A stretch of 64,000 bases of DNA, taken from contig NC_049901.1 of assembly GCF_001411555.2 (NCBI RefSeq), forward strand, positions 29,700,333-29,764,332, in the 5' to 3' direction. A program made the position numbers and the translations under genes. The notes beneath the pieces are model-generated. The model did not search any database and had not been told where the DNA came from. It saw only the letters and a program-made list of their open reading frames with translations. Every line of letters begins with the position of its first letter. Position 1 is the first letter of the stretch. Below, piece after piece: positions 1-13,200 of this stretch. Source of the stretch: Juglans regia. Taxonomy: Eukaryota; Streptophyta; Magnoliopsida; Fagales; Juglandaceae.

Positions 1-2149
1 CGTCAGTGGCTTCATTTCTTAAAGGTTCGAGCATTCGTGCGTTCTTACATGCATGCATACATCTATTCGTTCTTATCACTTTCATAGGCCAGTACACACT
101 GTTACGCCCCGTGTGTTGGGGTTAGCGGTCTTCCTTTGGACCCGAACTCCTCCTGTGGCCACGGGTTGGGAATCCCTTTCATAGGGGGCAGCACTGGGTG
201 CACTACCAGTACTACTTACCCGGCATTGCAATCTGCCCATTCATTGGTACCCTTTTCATTCATTCATGTGGCCGTTACGTATCTTCATACATTTCATGCT
301 TTCATGTTTTTCTTTGCTTTTCATTCATTCTTTCATGTCAGCTCTAGAGAGCTTGAGCTTTCATTCAGTTCATTCTTTCATTTAACAGTCATTTCATGAG
401 AAAACATTTCTTTTCATGAGAAAGCATCGTTTGGGGCGTAAGCCTGAAAATCGTCTTTTCCTTTTTCAGTTCATTTCTGTTCTATCCTTTCTTTAACAGT
501 TCATTCATAGAAAACGTCATTTAAGAACATACATGGACTTAAACATCAGCTTTCATGGCATCCATAAGCATCACCTTGAACATCGTCTTTCATGGCGTCC
601 ATTAGCATCACCTCATGGCTCACATGAAAGCGCCGGTTCGTAGGATCCATAAAAGCATCCGCTTTCATGCCTTTCATGCATTTTCATCAGTTTATGGATT
701 TTCTTAGAAAATACATACAGTAGATACATAGTATAGTCATCCATTCACATGCGTACAATTAATAGTTTGGGTGCGTAAACAGGGGCTGCCAAGGAGGGGC
801 CGTACATACTTATACCTTTGAACACTTAGCATCTTCTTTCGTAAAGCGTCTTTCGTTTCTTAAAAAGAAAAGCTTTCGTCTTCGTTTCTATAATTTAAGA
901 AAAGTCTAGAAGAGTATGAACGTAACACTTACCTGGACTCCATGCTATTTGCATGTCATGCAATCCATTCATGTGCTTGTCAGATGGCAACCTACATGCA
1001 TACACATAACCTTAACGTCATTCTCTATCTAATGCATAATCGACTTAAACTAGAAATAGAACGACGCTTTACTTAGAACACTCTCCTTCTATCTCGTGCA
1101 CTTACGTGCCCTTTATTATGTTAAACCCTTCGGGGACCATTACGGTCACCACATCTTCCAACTCAAGGTCTTGCCTCGAGTGCTCATCCACTAAAGTGAA
1201 CCTATGATTCACCTTAGGATTAAGACACTAAAACCTTAGTCTTACACTTCTTACTAACCACATTCCGACGCATGATTCCGACCGATGGAATCAATCATTC
1301 CAATCCTAGATAATACGCCCGTCACTAGTTTCATGCACCTTAGCCCATACTAATCCTCATTCCCATCCATACAGGCCACATGGGTCTAAGCCAACTCTGA
1401 GGCTTCAGCACCGTGTAACTGTACTAATGACAGATTACCTATTACACATGGTGAATCCGTCCGGAACATGTGTCTAACCAGATTACACATGTACCTTACC
1501 CTTTTATCACCTAAGATCAACATATGACACGTTGATCACCTGCTTGTATAAACAAGCACCATACTCCGATATCAACCTTCTCTTAACCCTGCTAGCATGA
1601 CTCTTCACGCTACCCATCCCTTTTGACAGTTCATCCCAACACTTAACACAACAAGACTCCATTCACTACGCCTTATGTCACATCATATAGCTCGAGACTA
1701 TACCCAAGCTACACCATGACCTTGTCGCATCACCTGACATCCCACTATGTCATTCTTATATCAGCCCTTAACTCATCACGAGTATGGTTCCTCACGTACT
1801 CCTATCACATCGTGACATCTCATCACGTTCACGTTACGCCATTCCTGCACTCTAACACTTCACCCATCACAAGCACGATTGTTAGTAGTCATGTCACTTC
1901 GTGACATTCCCCAGTCATGCTTCCGCTGCGCACTCTTACACTTGTTCTACTGCTTCACACATACTCCTGGCCATAAGTCCATCACAGTGACACTTGCCAC
2001 CTCAGACTACAGGCTATGCCATAACCACTTCGGGACACTGTTCCACAGTTCCCGACACTACTCATCATGTTCCACGCCCATTAATCACACAACCATCCTT
2101 ATCTCTGCGACATGCCACACGGAGTGTCGCTACCTCGTGGAGTACACTC

Positions 2150-2690
2150 CACGTATACTCCCTTCACATACGCCACCTCACCACTATGGCATACCCGCCA
2201 TATGGTGCATCACTACGCCATACGGAGTACATTCCTCGTGTACTCCTTTCATACACACCATGCCACATCACCATTATGGCTTACTCGCCATATGGTACAC
2301 CACTCCATCACATAGAGTACACTCCACGTGTACTCCCTTCACATATGCCACATCACCAGTATGGCATACCCACCATATGGTGCATCACTCTGCCACATAG
2401 AGTACACTCCACGTGTACTCTCTTCATATACGCCATATCACCAGTAGGGCATACCCGTCATATGGTGCATCACTACGCCATACGGAGTACATTCCACATA
2501 TGTACTCCTTTCATACACACCACGCCGCATCACCATTATGGCATACCCGTCGAATGGTGCATCACTCCACCACGTGGAGTACATTCCACATGTACTCTTC
2601 CCATTCTACAATATGCTAGGAGAGATACTCTTCTTATCTCTCACTACGCCACACATAGAGTACACTCAGCGTATACTGTTCCCATTCCAC
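2150..2690. repeat. ~85-bp degenerate tandem repeat inside the F1 LTR
   Basis: The word GAGTACA(C/T)TCC recurs near 2149, 2225, 2315, 2399, 2485, 2577 and 2658, spaced 76-92 bp, with CATATGGTGCATCAC between copies. This gives about seven units. The other F1 copy holds the same words in reverse orientation around 31320-31620 with fewer units, so copy number differs between the two LTRs. The long open frames over this tract are a by-product of the repeat. Confidence 0.8.
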
Positions 2691-2808
2691 CTACACCAAG
2701 CCACCATTACAACACAATCCACAACACTACACAACACACTTTCCAATTACTCCCAACACTTCATAATACACTACACGGTACAACACATCTCCACCTAACA
2801 CAGATATG

Positions 2809-2904
2809 CCCAACACTTCACTACATAGAATGCCCAATACTTCATCACACAGAATGCCCAACACTTCATCACACAGAATGCCCAACACTTCATCACACAG
2901 CACC
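2809..2904. repeat. 24-bp tandem repeat, four units
   Basis: Units start at 2809, 2833, 2857 and 2881, each beginning CCCAA(C/T)ACTTCA. The middle units are nearly identical and the last diverges at its end. The array lies inside the F1 LTR next to the 85-bp array. Confidence 0.9.
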
Positions 2905-5404
2905 ACATCACAATACCACAAGTCCACAAATAACAACAGCACAGTCCACAACCTAGTCAACTAATCAATATCTAGCATAATTAACGAGGGATAGAGGGTT
3001 ATACCATCGACGAGGTAACCCGTGCGTTGCTCGTTGATCGTCAAAACCGATGATGTCGTACCTGGCGGCTAACCCACGTACATTAACTGTTTAGGCGTTT
3101 GGATAGCTAGATGTGGTCTTGGAAGGGCTCATGACGGCCTTGTGATGATGGTAAGGAGCGTAACACGGCGGATCTAGCCGTGTACAGTGGCTGTCCATCA
3201 CATGCAGTGACTAACCACCACTCAAAGTGGTGGTTTGGACCTAGGGTTGGGCTAGGGGTTGCTGGTGGAGCTCCTGGTGGCACTGGGGTGGCACCACGGT
3301 GGCTCACGGCTGAGGAGGAGGAATGGCCGTGTAAGGGAGAGGGAGAAGTCGTGGGAGAGTGAGAGAGATTGTGTGTGCATGGGTGACAGATCGGGGGCGG
3401 GGATGGCTGGGATGGCTTGGTGTTGGCTTGAGGAGGCTGAAGGTGGCGGTGAATCACCGTGGGTGGCGGTGCACGGTGGTGGAGGGTGTAAAACCCGTGC
3501 ATGGGAGGAGCCTCGTGCGGTGGATCAAGGGGAGGCTATGGGCCTCGGGTCGGTCACGTGGAGGAGGAAGGGGGAGGAAAGGAGAAGTCCATGGTGGCGC
3601 TTGGTGGTTGTGGGTGCCGCGTACGGCGGCGCTAGAAGCAGTGCACGGTGAAGCCGTGCATGGGTCTCTACGTGTGTGCTAGGGGGAAGGTGGCTGCAAG
3701 GTGGAGGCCAAGCTCGCTGGAGGGTGATGGCTGGTGGGAGGGGAAACTGCCGTGGAGGTGGTGGCGCTGTTGGGCTGCGCACGGCGGTGCAATAAGCACT
3801 AACCCCATTCGGGCAATACATGGCCAGCGGAGAGAGAGAGGGAGCATGGGAGAGATAGACCGGCATGGAAGGACTCACCGGAGTGAGGTGGAGCTGATGG
3901 TGCCAGCGGTGAGGTTTGGCGACGCACGGCGGTGCCGAGCTGAGCTATGGAAGAATCGGGCGTGGGGGTGGACTGCGTACAGCGTATGCTTGAGGGAAAG
4001 GGAAGAGAGAGAGAGCTGAGGGAAAAGTGAGAAAGAAAGAGAGGGGGTCTGGGTGTTTAACCCAGTCCCTTTGTCTGGGGATCCACGTAACGATCTAACG
4101 GTGGATCTCAGATACTGATTTAAAATGCATAAATATTAACTTAATTAAAAGCACTTAGAGGAATTAAGGTAGAATATTATTTTAAACTAACTTTAGTTTA
4201 TAAAATAATATTCTTCATCATTAATAAAATAATGAAGTCTCACTTAACATATTAAAGAGAATAAAACCATTTGATTAATAAAAGCTTTCAACATAATTTA
4301 AATCTCATAATATGTTAAATAATTGAAATCATTTTAATAATAATATTAAAATGATTTCCGACAATTATAATATTTTTGGAACTCTTCAAGAATATTATAA
4401 GTGTCGTATTTAAGATCAAATCTTAATTCAATAACATTGTAAATACTCCTTATAAATATTTTCAACATATTTAAAACATAGGGTGTGCCCTAGAAGTCAC
4501 ACGATATCTTTCGAAATACGCCATCATGGTTCAACACGCATGACGAGTCTCGCAGTCACTAGATAGAAGGGGCAGACAATTTACATAATTCCTGCCCTCA
4601 AGATTTGCCTACATCATAAAGACGAAACGTACGTCAGAAAGAGAGAAACGTATGTAAGAAGGAAGGAACAGGGTATTACACTAGATTAATGGAGTTATAG
4701 GGAATTGCCCAAATAATGGGTTAGTCAATTGTAAAGTCACTGATAAGATAATTAGGAAAAGTTTCAGGAATGACCTTTAGAGGAAGTACTAATAAAAGTT
4801 CAATGCATGTCAACTTATGCTTTATTTATTCAGTTCAAGTCATCAGTTGCATCAAGAATATTTGTTATGTCATGGATAATTGATGTGGTTCACTAAGGAT
4901 ATAGTGAATAAAAGTCTCCCATAATATGTGATCAGTGGGAGAACATATGATAAAGGGTGTGGTCAGATAAAGTAATGACAAAAGCATACGTATCTAAAGG
5001 CTTGTCATACTCTGATGCCAATCTGCAGGGGTTGAATATGAGAGTTGAATTATAGAAAATTTATGTTGGTATTAAGGTAAAAGTACTCAACTATATTCAT
5101 CACCATTGTTGTGTGTTTGGTGGTCATCACACCAAACGATGTACCCCATGGATTTGCATCATCTCCATGGTGATAGTTCTCATAGGAGTGTTGGTTGAGG
5201 AAGTGTCAAGAGAGGCAACTATTTGATTGAGTCAAACGGTTGTACCAACTAGTACTTGTGAGTTTTAAATAGGGACTAAGTGTACACAATTAAATCATTT
5301 GCAATTCCTCTATCAAACATCAACTTGTGAGACAAACACCCTAACAGAATTGTCACCATTTTTATTCAAACACTAATAGATTTTCGTTCAAACACCAAAC
5401 CTTA

Positions 5405-5783
5405 ACCTGGTTTGGTTTCACAAACTAATGAAATCATCTCATTTCATCTTAACATCCAAATACCAATTTCGAATTTTCAACATTTTCATCTAATCATTAC
5501 CTAATCATAACATCCAAATACCAATTTTAAATTTTCAACTTTCCAAAACTTTTAAATAAAACACAAAAAATAATTCAACTTTTCTAAATTTTAAAATAAA
5601 AATTACATTATAACCCTCTTTAACTTTATAATTTTTTTGTTTAACTTTTTCTCTCTTATTTTTCAAAATCTCATAAAAATGTTAAATCAAACTATTTTAC
5701 TACTCTTCACAAATTATCTTATTACTATTAATAGATTTATCATCTTATCTCATCTCATCTCATCTGTGTAACCAGCCAGACCT
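5405..5783. mobile_element. MITE-like AT-rich element
   Basis: The left end has CCTGGTTTGGTTTCACAAAC. The right end, read on the opposite strand, has GTCTGGCTGGTTACACAGAT, so the two form imperfect terminal inverted repeats. The interior is AT-rich with CATCTCATCTCATCT near the right end and no coding capacity. Related sequences occur at 6162-6389 and 8550-8932. The transposase superfamily cannot be fixed because target-site duplications are unclear. Confidence 0.55.
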
Positions 5784-6161
5784 AAATATGTACAAAAATC
5801 ACATTTCAGTAAAATTAGTTTAGTAGAAAATTGTTCATTGTGATTGTTTGTCATTTCGTGAGTGTGAACTGCCATGGAATCTTCATTCTATTCTCAATCC
5901 GCCGATTGGTATCATGTGATCAATATATGTATTCACTAATAATTATGACGTACGCATCCATCTCCCCAATGTTCATATATTTCCAACTTCAAGTTGACTC
6001 TTAGGTTTCCAGCTTAGTTCGAAGGGGACGTAATTAGAATACTAATAATGTTTGTTTTTTCCTTTGTAAACCCATGGGCTAGTCTGGTTTTGTAATTCTT
6101 TATATGTTGCTGGTTGCCATCATTTGGTGATGTTATCACATTATACGGAACCAAACAAGCT

Positions 6162-6389
6162 GTAGGTTGGTTTGTTTTCAAGATTAAAATTTGAAATTTT
6201 GAAAATTTTGAAGATCTCTCATCTCATCATTATAATTTTTTTAAATTTTTATATAAAACAAAATAAACAATTAAATTTTTTTAAATTTAAAAATAAAAAT
6301 AATATTAAAAATATATTCTAATAATATTTTATTCAATTTTTTAACTTTAATGTCAACTTATCTCATTTTTAAAAATAAGCGAGGCCTAA
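6162..6389. mobile_element. Second MITE-like AT-rich element (short or eroded)
   Basis: It starts TAGGTTGGTTTGTTTTCAAG and ends AAATAAGCGAGGCCTA, with an AT-rich core containing CTCATCTCATC near the left side. It resembles the elements at 5405 and 8550 in ends and core composition. The ends are approximate and no clear target-site duplication was seen. Confidence 0.4.
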
Positions 6390-7085
6390 TTTTTACTTAA
6401 CAATATTCTAATCTCTCTCTCTCATTGGATGTTGATCCATTAAATCTATGCCCTCATTGTCTACATATACCCGGGATATTTAATTGGATGGTGCCATCTT
6501 CCATCCACCAAACCCTCATTCGGCCTTATGATGTAAGTAGGAATATTATTCGGTATGTACAAGGTTTCCTTAATTTATTTGTATTATATTATAAATTATT
6601 ACTTAATATAATATTAAATTTTAAAATTTTATATAAATAACTATATATTATTACTATATTCTATTGTATTAGTAGTTATACTAATACTATATCATTATAT
6701 ATTATAATATTCTACAATATATTATCACTATATAATTATTATATAATATATATATATACACTATATAATTTATCGAAAAAATAAGATTGAACCGGATTGG
6801 AATCGATAAAACCTAAAGTATTGGTTTAAGGGTGTAATCGGTTCGGTATTGATTCTTCAAATCTTAAACTTGATAAATATCTATTCGATTTAAAAATATG
6901 TTCAAAACGGATCGAAAGGGACCCGTTACACCCCTAATTTCTCATGTGAACAGTTCTTACAAATATTTTATATTGAACGAATTATCAACGTGGAATTTAA
7001 GCATTGGGCGGAGTAGCCATTCACAAAGTTTTACCAATTTAAAAAAAAAAAAGAGTTTGTATCTTTTGTATCAAGTCTGAGAACT

Positions 7086-7147
7086 CTTTAAAATATTAGA
7101 GAAATGAATCGTCTGGTCATTTTAAATTAATCCTTTAAAATATTAGA
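7086..7147 (+). repeat. 15-bp direct repeat upstream of the gene
   Basis: CTTTAAAATATTAGA occurs at 7086-7100 and again at 7133-7147, exactly 47 bp apart, about 90-150 bp before the start codon. It could be a promoter element or a chance repeat in AT-rich DNA. Confidence 0.5.
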
Positions 7148-7234
7148 TGAGATCAGGATCTTCAAGTTTTGGAGGAAGTTTGATGAAAGAGAATATCAAT
7201 TCGAAGCTAAAGAGAAACTGAAAGTGGAGAAACA

Positions 7235-7243
7235 ATGAAATGA
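7235..7243 (+). promoter_or_regulatory. Two-codon upstream ORF overlapping the gene's start codon
   Basis: The sequence ATGAAATGA holds an ATG-AAA-TGA reading frame that begins 5 bp before the main ATG at 7240 and ends just inside it. The main frame has an in-frame TGA at 7219 with no ATG between that stop and 7240, so 7240 is the first usable start of the long frame. The tiny upstream frame could lower translation or feed re-initiation. This is inference, and the real transcription start is unknown. Confidence 0.5.
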
Positions 7244-10200
7244 AGAACGAAGTCAATCTTTCTCAGTACAGTGATTCAGGGAATGAATTAATGGAGAAAG
7301 ATAATGACAAGATCAAGGCAGGCATCGAGAATTCGCAAATTAGTTCGGAACCAAAAGGAGCGAGTGGTAGTAGTAGTACTTCATCAAATACACAAAAATC
7401 AGAGACTATGATCATTGGGATAAGAGATCAAGAGATCAGCAAGTTTTTAAGCACAGAAGATGAGAAATCAAAACCAGATCAGACCGATACTACAATCAAT
7501 ATTGACGTTGGAAGCAACTGCAATGAAATGAGTGCTGAATTGCTTGATGCAGAAAAAGACTCCTGCAGAATATGTCATTTGAGCTCTGAACAGCTGTCTA
7601 GGACTACGAGTCTAATCCAGCTTGGTTGTAGCTGCAAAGGTGAACTGGGTATTTCACATCGACACTGTGCCGAGGCCTGGTTTAGGAGTAAAGGGAATAG
7701 GTAAGTTTTTCTACCTTTTCATATTTCCTTGTTCCCAATATTCATGCTTTTCTACTTTTGAAACAAATATGCTTTGTCTCGCACTGAACCTTTATTTCAG
7801 CTATTTTAGACCCTTGGTTTTCTCATTACCTAGAACGCTTGGGACTACAGAAGCTGCGTTTCTTTTTCCCCTCTTCCCACTCTCTTTCTCTCTCTCTCTC
7901 CCTCTTGTATACGATATAAGAAGATGGGAAGTGTTGCTCTCCGAATCGGGCAGGATTGAATATAAAACCTAAATTTCTAAAAGCTCTGATACTAATTAAG
8001 ACAATCATTAAATACCATTCCGACTGCCACCTCGAGAAAAATGTCAGATTAATCACAAAAGAATTTAATCTGACGTTTTTTCGGGTGGAGCCACACCATC
8101 CACCTACCGCCAGCCGCAACCACCATGAGCAGCAATCGAAGCTCGTCGGAAAAAAAATCCGACCCCTGATCTGCGAATTTCAGTGCCACCACGATGTTGG
8201 ATATTGCATATCTAGGGTAGTGCCAGATCCTATAAATTCAGCGCCATGGAGGTGGTGGATTCTGCTTGTCTGGAGCTACCCCAAGCGTTGGATTGCCCAT
8301 TCCTGTTGATTTTGGCTATCTTCACGAGAGACCATGGTGGCCGGCTACCACCTCAATATCGAAGGTGGGCTTATAGTAAGCTCCAATGGAGGGCTAATGT
8401 GCCTGGTTTCCCAATGGAAGGACCAAGTTCGAACTTTAGATTTTCTCTAAGAAGAAATAGCTTTTCTCACTTCCTCCGACTCATGCTTTGCTGGGGACGG
8501 GCTCCAGTTGAAGAGACATTTTCTGCTGCTAGATGTAAAATTCGTTCGCTACATAGATAAAATGAGTTAAAATAAAAAATTTATAAATAATAATGGGATA
8601 ATTTATAAATAATAGTAAAATAATTTAAATTAAAATATTTTATAGGAATTTAGAAAATGAGAGAGAAAAAATTGAGAAAAAAATTATAAAATTAAAATAT
8701 TGTTAAAATATTATTATTTTATTTTATTTTTATTTTAAGATTTGAAAAAGTTGAATTATTTTTTGTATTTTGTTTGGAAGTTTAAGAAAGTGTAATGATT
8801 AAGTAATGATTTAATGAAAAAAAATTTGAAAACTTGAAATTAAATAGTTTTTTGTATTTGGATGTTGAGATAAGATAAAATAAGATAAGATGAATTGACA
8901 TTATCTGTGAAACCAAACGAAGCCTTAGACCTCATTGTATTTATTGCTAAACAGAAACTATATCATGTACCTCTTTAAATTACAAGAAGTGTTTGGGTAA
9001 AATATTAAAACCGATCTTAATCCCCATATGATGGAGGTCCCATCATTAATATTGTTAATATCGAAAAAATTGCACAACAGGCTCAAAGGAAAAAAATAGT
9101 CATTCTCGGCCTGCTATGACGATTCAGGTCTCAATCGGTGTTGTTTGGAGTCCCTGCAGTGGTTGCACCTTGTGGTTGTACAGGATCGGTGTGTACATCC
9201 ATGGTGGTGGCTAAGAAGTAAATACAGGGAAAATAAAGAAAGTGTGACACATAGCTTTACGTGGTTTAGCATAGTGCCTATCCCCTGCAGTGGTCACACC
9301 TTGAATGTCTGACATTCTCTCTTCTTTCTACTTTTTCCTTTTTCCATTCCGTCTCTTCCTTACTTTCTTGCTGACACCTTCTCTTCCCTTGTCCCCTCAT
9401 TATCTCTCATTTCTCTCCTTCTTTTTTCTTCTAGTGGGGATCATTTGATGAGCTGTGTCTGGTTACTTGGGCTTGGGATATTTTATTCCCTTTAGTTGCC
9501 TGCAATTCTTAAGGTTGACTTGTTCCAAAAATGACATTAAGAATCTTTAAAGATAAAACATGTAATCAAAATAATCCGCTGAAGTCCATAGATAGATAAA
9601 TCCTGGGAGCGGGTTCTTGGTTATTTGTTTCACTTGCGTTAGGTGGGAGATGGGTTCAACTGTGTGAAGTGCGAACTTGGAGCTTGACTTTGGTGGGAGA
9701 TGTGCGGGAGATAGGCTTGATCGCATAAAGTGTGAACATGGAGCTTGGCTTTGGCAGGAGATGTGCAGAAGATAAGCTTGACCTCGTAAAGTGCAAACAT
9801 GGAGCTTGTCTAGGTGAGATAAGCGGGAGGCTGGCTCCACCGCGTCAGGTGCAAGCGAGGAGCTCGTCTTGGGGCATGAAGACCGAACAGTCAAGTGACC
9901 TTCCCTCTTGTTGGGGTGCCTGGGGAGCTGGGCAATCCCTAGCCTTTCCCGTTTGTTGACTTGTTGTGGAATATAACTTTGCGCTTGCTGAAGAAGATGC
10001 AATTTCAGGAGTAATACTGGACAGCAGAAAGGCTGGATTCGCACTTCGCCATGAGGCAGGCTGGGCAACCATAAGGCTAGATCAACCTGTTGACCCTCGA
10101 TGAGAAGGTAAGCAGGAAACGATTGGAGATTATTTACACAAGTGTGAAATTTACAAATATGAATCGTCTTGCTGGAGTGTGGTGAAGGTCTAAGGCAGTT

Positions 10201-13200
10201 GTTGTAGCATGAGTGTAACACTCAGGGTTTGCATGATGGTCGGCAAGTGAAGGAACTTGTGTCCGACTGGCCGTCTGGGCAAATCCTAGGACTGGTGCCC
10301 AACCTAAACATTGTGATGAATCAAGGGGCTCAACTTGTAGCATGAAGGTTGGCAACTCAAGGGACTTGTGTCCGACAGGCCATCTGGGCAAGCCTTAGGA
10401 CTTGTCCCTGACCTAAATTTTGTGACGAATCAAGGGACTCGACTTGTAGTACAAAGGTGGGTAAATCAAGGGACTTGTGTCTGACTGGCCATCTGGGCAA
10501 GTCCAAGGACTGGTGACCGGCCTAAATTCAGTGGTGAGTGAAGGGACTCAGTTTTGTTGAAGAAGATGCTTGTCTATGCTAGAAAAGTCAACCCAGTTAA
10601 CGTTAAGTAATCCGAATCACAAATGTAAGGTTTGCAAACCTAAATAACTTTGCTAGGGCATGCCGAGGGTTGGAGGCGTGTCGACGAGGCCTAGGGGTAG
10701 CCATGTTTCGGCAATGATGAAGACTCGGGTGCCCGTGATGCCAAGTTGCTTATTTTGAAGGAGTCATATTAAAATGCTCGGGCGATGCCCAAATGGGGCT
10801 ATGTAGCCGATTTTTGCTGGGCTGAAATTGTTTGTTGTTGATTGTTGTTCCTTTCCCTTATTATTATTAATATTTTATTATTATTATTATTATTATTTTA
10901 CTTCATCATAATGCAAAATCTACTATGGTCATGTAAAGCACTGAGGCCAAGCACGTTGTGCCCGAGGAGGGCTGTGTAGCCGCACAATTGCTCAGCTCCG
11001 AATCAGGAAGCCTGTTGCCATGGAGCTTGTGGCGAGAAACTTCATGTTCGAGCAAGTGGGGTCAGGGAACGTTGTTGACTGAGGAGCCCAACCAAGTTCA
11101 AGCCGTGCAACTTCCAGTAGCCCAGAAACTTTGTGCACAACAAGTGCCTGCCTATGTGCACGGTGGGATGGTTGTGGCTGAGGAATCCTGTTGCAGGCAA
11201 GGTTGCAGCTAATTGTTGCTGAAGAGTTTGGATCGTGACTGAGGAGTGTGATGCATGAGTCTAAGCGAGCAAGGCCTTGATACATGAGTCTGAGATGGTG
11301 AGGCTGTGATGCATGGCGGGATGGTTGCCTGTTTGCATGTGTCCGAGATGGTTGTTGCCCATTGCATGCATGTGGTCCAACGCCGACATCTATATTTGTC
11401 TGAGGGGTACACGTGGTCCACTGTTGGGATGTGCAGTTGTCCGAGGTGTGCACATGATCCAACGTCGGGACAAGCAGGGCCAAAACACGCATGGTGGGAG
11501 GTGTATGGTCGTGATGCATATGGCCGCTCGTTTGCCCCCGTGCAGTGGTCGAGATGAGTGGCCAAGACTCGTATGGCCGAGACTCACATGGTGGGAGGCA
11601 TAAGGCCATGATGTAGATGGCCGCTGGTTTACCCCCGTGCAATGGCCGAGATGAGTGGCTGAGATGCACATGGCTTAGACAATCATGGTCGGGATGCACA
11701 TGGCGAGACAAAAATGGCCGAGATGCACTTGGTGGGAAAGAAATGGTTGAGATGCACTTGGCGAGAGATGCATGGCTAAGATGGTGTCTGAGCAACTTGC
11801 CTTTGGCCAGCACCTGCTCAGTTCGGGCAGTTATTCCCACCAATGGGTGGCCGAGGAGGTGGGGTGCCCGCCACTGGGAGGCTGGGACTCACACTCTGTG
11901 GTTCAGACTTACCCCGCCAACGACAGAGATCATCGATCGTCTTGGTGGTGGTGGCCAACTATCCGTCGGCTTGTGGGACCCACGGGTAGTGGGGCTCCCT
12001 TCGGGGTGCGCGGTGCACCGTGCACCGTGCACCACCTTCATCGACAGGGGCCATCCCGGTTGTGGCAGAAAATGTATTCAGCCCTTGTGGTGGTCGCTAG
12101 TCTCCACCGTTTGGCACACGAACAGTGGGCCAAGAGCATCTTGGGTGCATGGTGACATGCATTGTTTGGCCGTCGATGTTGCTCATTGAGCTCACGGGGG
12201 GAAGCCTTAAGCCATTCGGGTGGACAACAACGTGCACCAGTTCCACACACTGGGTACAATCCCCACAGGTGGGGGCCACATGGGGCTAACAGAAACTGTC
12301 AGCATGGTATAACATGTAACTGACTCTGCAACGGCACGACGCGGTAGAGGAGCGATTCGCAGCTGCCAACCCTAAACCCGCAACTTCAGGATCATCTATG
12401 TCATTGACTTGCTACGGACATTTGCTATTAGTGAGTCAAGTACCAAATAGCGATGATGAAGATGTTGAGCAACACCCCTACCCAGGTCATTTTCTCGTTT
12501 CAAAAACATGATATTTCGAAAGAGAACATTGCATACCTCATTGCTTTCAAAACCATAACATTTTATCATGATTAAAGCCATCATTAACATGTGTATGGTA
12601 GAAATACAGTTCCTCATATGCACCGTGAGCACCTGCTGGTGATCGTATCACAACTCATGTTGACACTAAGTCTTTGTCTGCAGACATCATTCTCAATGCA
12701 TTAGTAACATAACATAGTATAATCATAACATCATAACATATACACCCACCAACTTTAGTTGCTATAACATTTGACTTCGCTTCGACGTTCTTTAAAAAGT
12801 ACTCATTCGAAGCCCGATTATTGTTCTTCGTCAACTCTAGGGTTACTACTTAATTTTTACTCACTCCAGAGTGGACATAAGAGTTTCACTAGGATAAGTC
12901 TCCATTCTAACTTTGGGGTCGTGAAAAAAATTATTTTCACGCAATGCTTGAACAAAATGTATTTCATGATATGTGTATATGTAGTAAGCTTCATGGAAAA
13001 TGACATTTATATGCAATATGCTAAAATTGTGAGAATTTCACTTGTCATGTAAGCAAGTAATCAAATGTTGAATGATGTATCATATAATGTTTGATGCTCA
13101 AAATGACATTTATACTATGACTGTGGTGTTTATCTAAGAATAATAAATAAATTATCTAAGAATAAGTTAGAAGCTAACTTACAAACTTGTCGGGTGCTTA

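Larger units (their letters stand above)
1..4680 (-). mobile_element. F1 long LTR (probable solo LTR), minus strand, cut by the window edge
   Basis: This whole stretch is the reverse complement, with divergence, of 29655-33590. Its outer end at 4680 reads TGTAATACCC on the minus strand, the start of a TG...CA LTR. The other end, about 490 bp by comparison with the second copy, lies off the left edge. It carries a GA/G-rich, gene-like segment at about 3110-4030 and tandem repeats at 2150-2904, but no retroviral-type protein domain. The many short open frames here overlap on both strands and have no recognisable motif. Sequence just outside 4680 is not a purine tract, so it does not look like the internal side of a 3' LTR. 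Ty3/gypsy origin is inferred from the length and ends only. Confidence 0.75.
4681..7234. other. Upstream region of the RING-CH gene
   Basis: No coding region is supported here. It contains two MITE-like AT-rich elements (5405-5783, 6162-6389), a very AT-rich stretch at about 6590-6780 with a short TA run, and unassigned sequence between. The gene's promoter must lie in its right part, but I cannot pick a convincing TATA box: the AT-rich background offers many TATA-like strings. The F1 LTR starts 2.5 kb upstream of the start codon. Confidence 0.5.

Noticed and set aside
1994..2956. 320-codon plus-strand open frame
   Set aside because: It lies over the 85-bp and 24-bp tandem repeats and is made of His/Thr/Pro/Ser repeats; other frames are also open there. 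It is a repeat by-product, not a gene.
3107..4019. Overlapping open frames of 100-130 codons on both strands
   Set aside because: G-rich LTR sequence keeps stops rare in all frames. Homologous frames in the other F1 copy are not preserved.
7240..7704. Exon 1 read alone as a complete 154-residue protein
   Set aside because: The finger would lack its last two Cys ligands, and the stop comes from reading into GTAAGT. Exon 2 at 20293 supplies the missing part in phase.
7981..7993. Copia-type primer-binding site on the minus strand
   Set aside because: Only about 13 bases match the TATCAGAGC pattern and no LTR end adjoins it. The similar string at 5005-5018 has the same problem.
9547..10221. 224-codon minus-strand open frame
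   Set aside because: It covers the 61-bp tandem repeat and repeats Ser/Leu/Pro words without a recognisable domain.
10992..11843. 283-codon minus-strand open frame
   Set aside because: It overlaps a repetitive tract with open frames in other directions, shows no domain, and sits inside the intron of a plus-strand gene.
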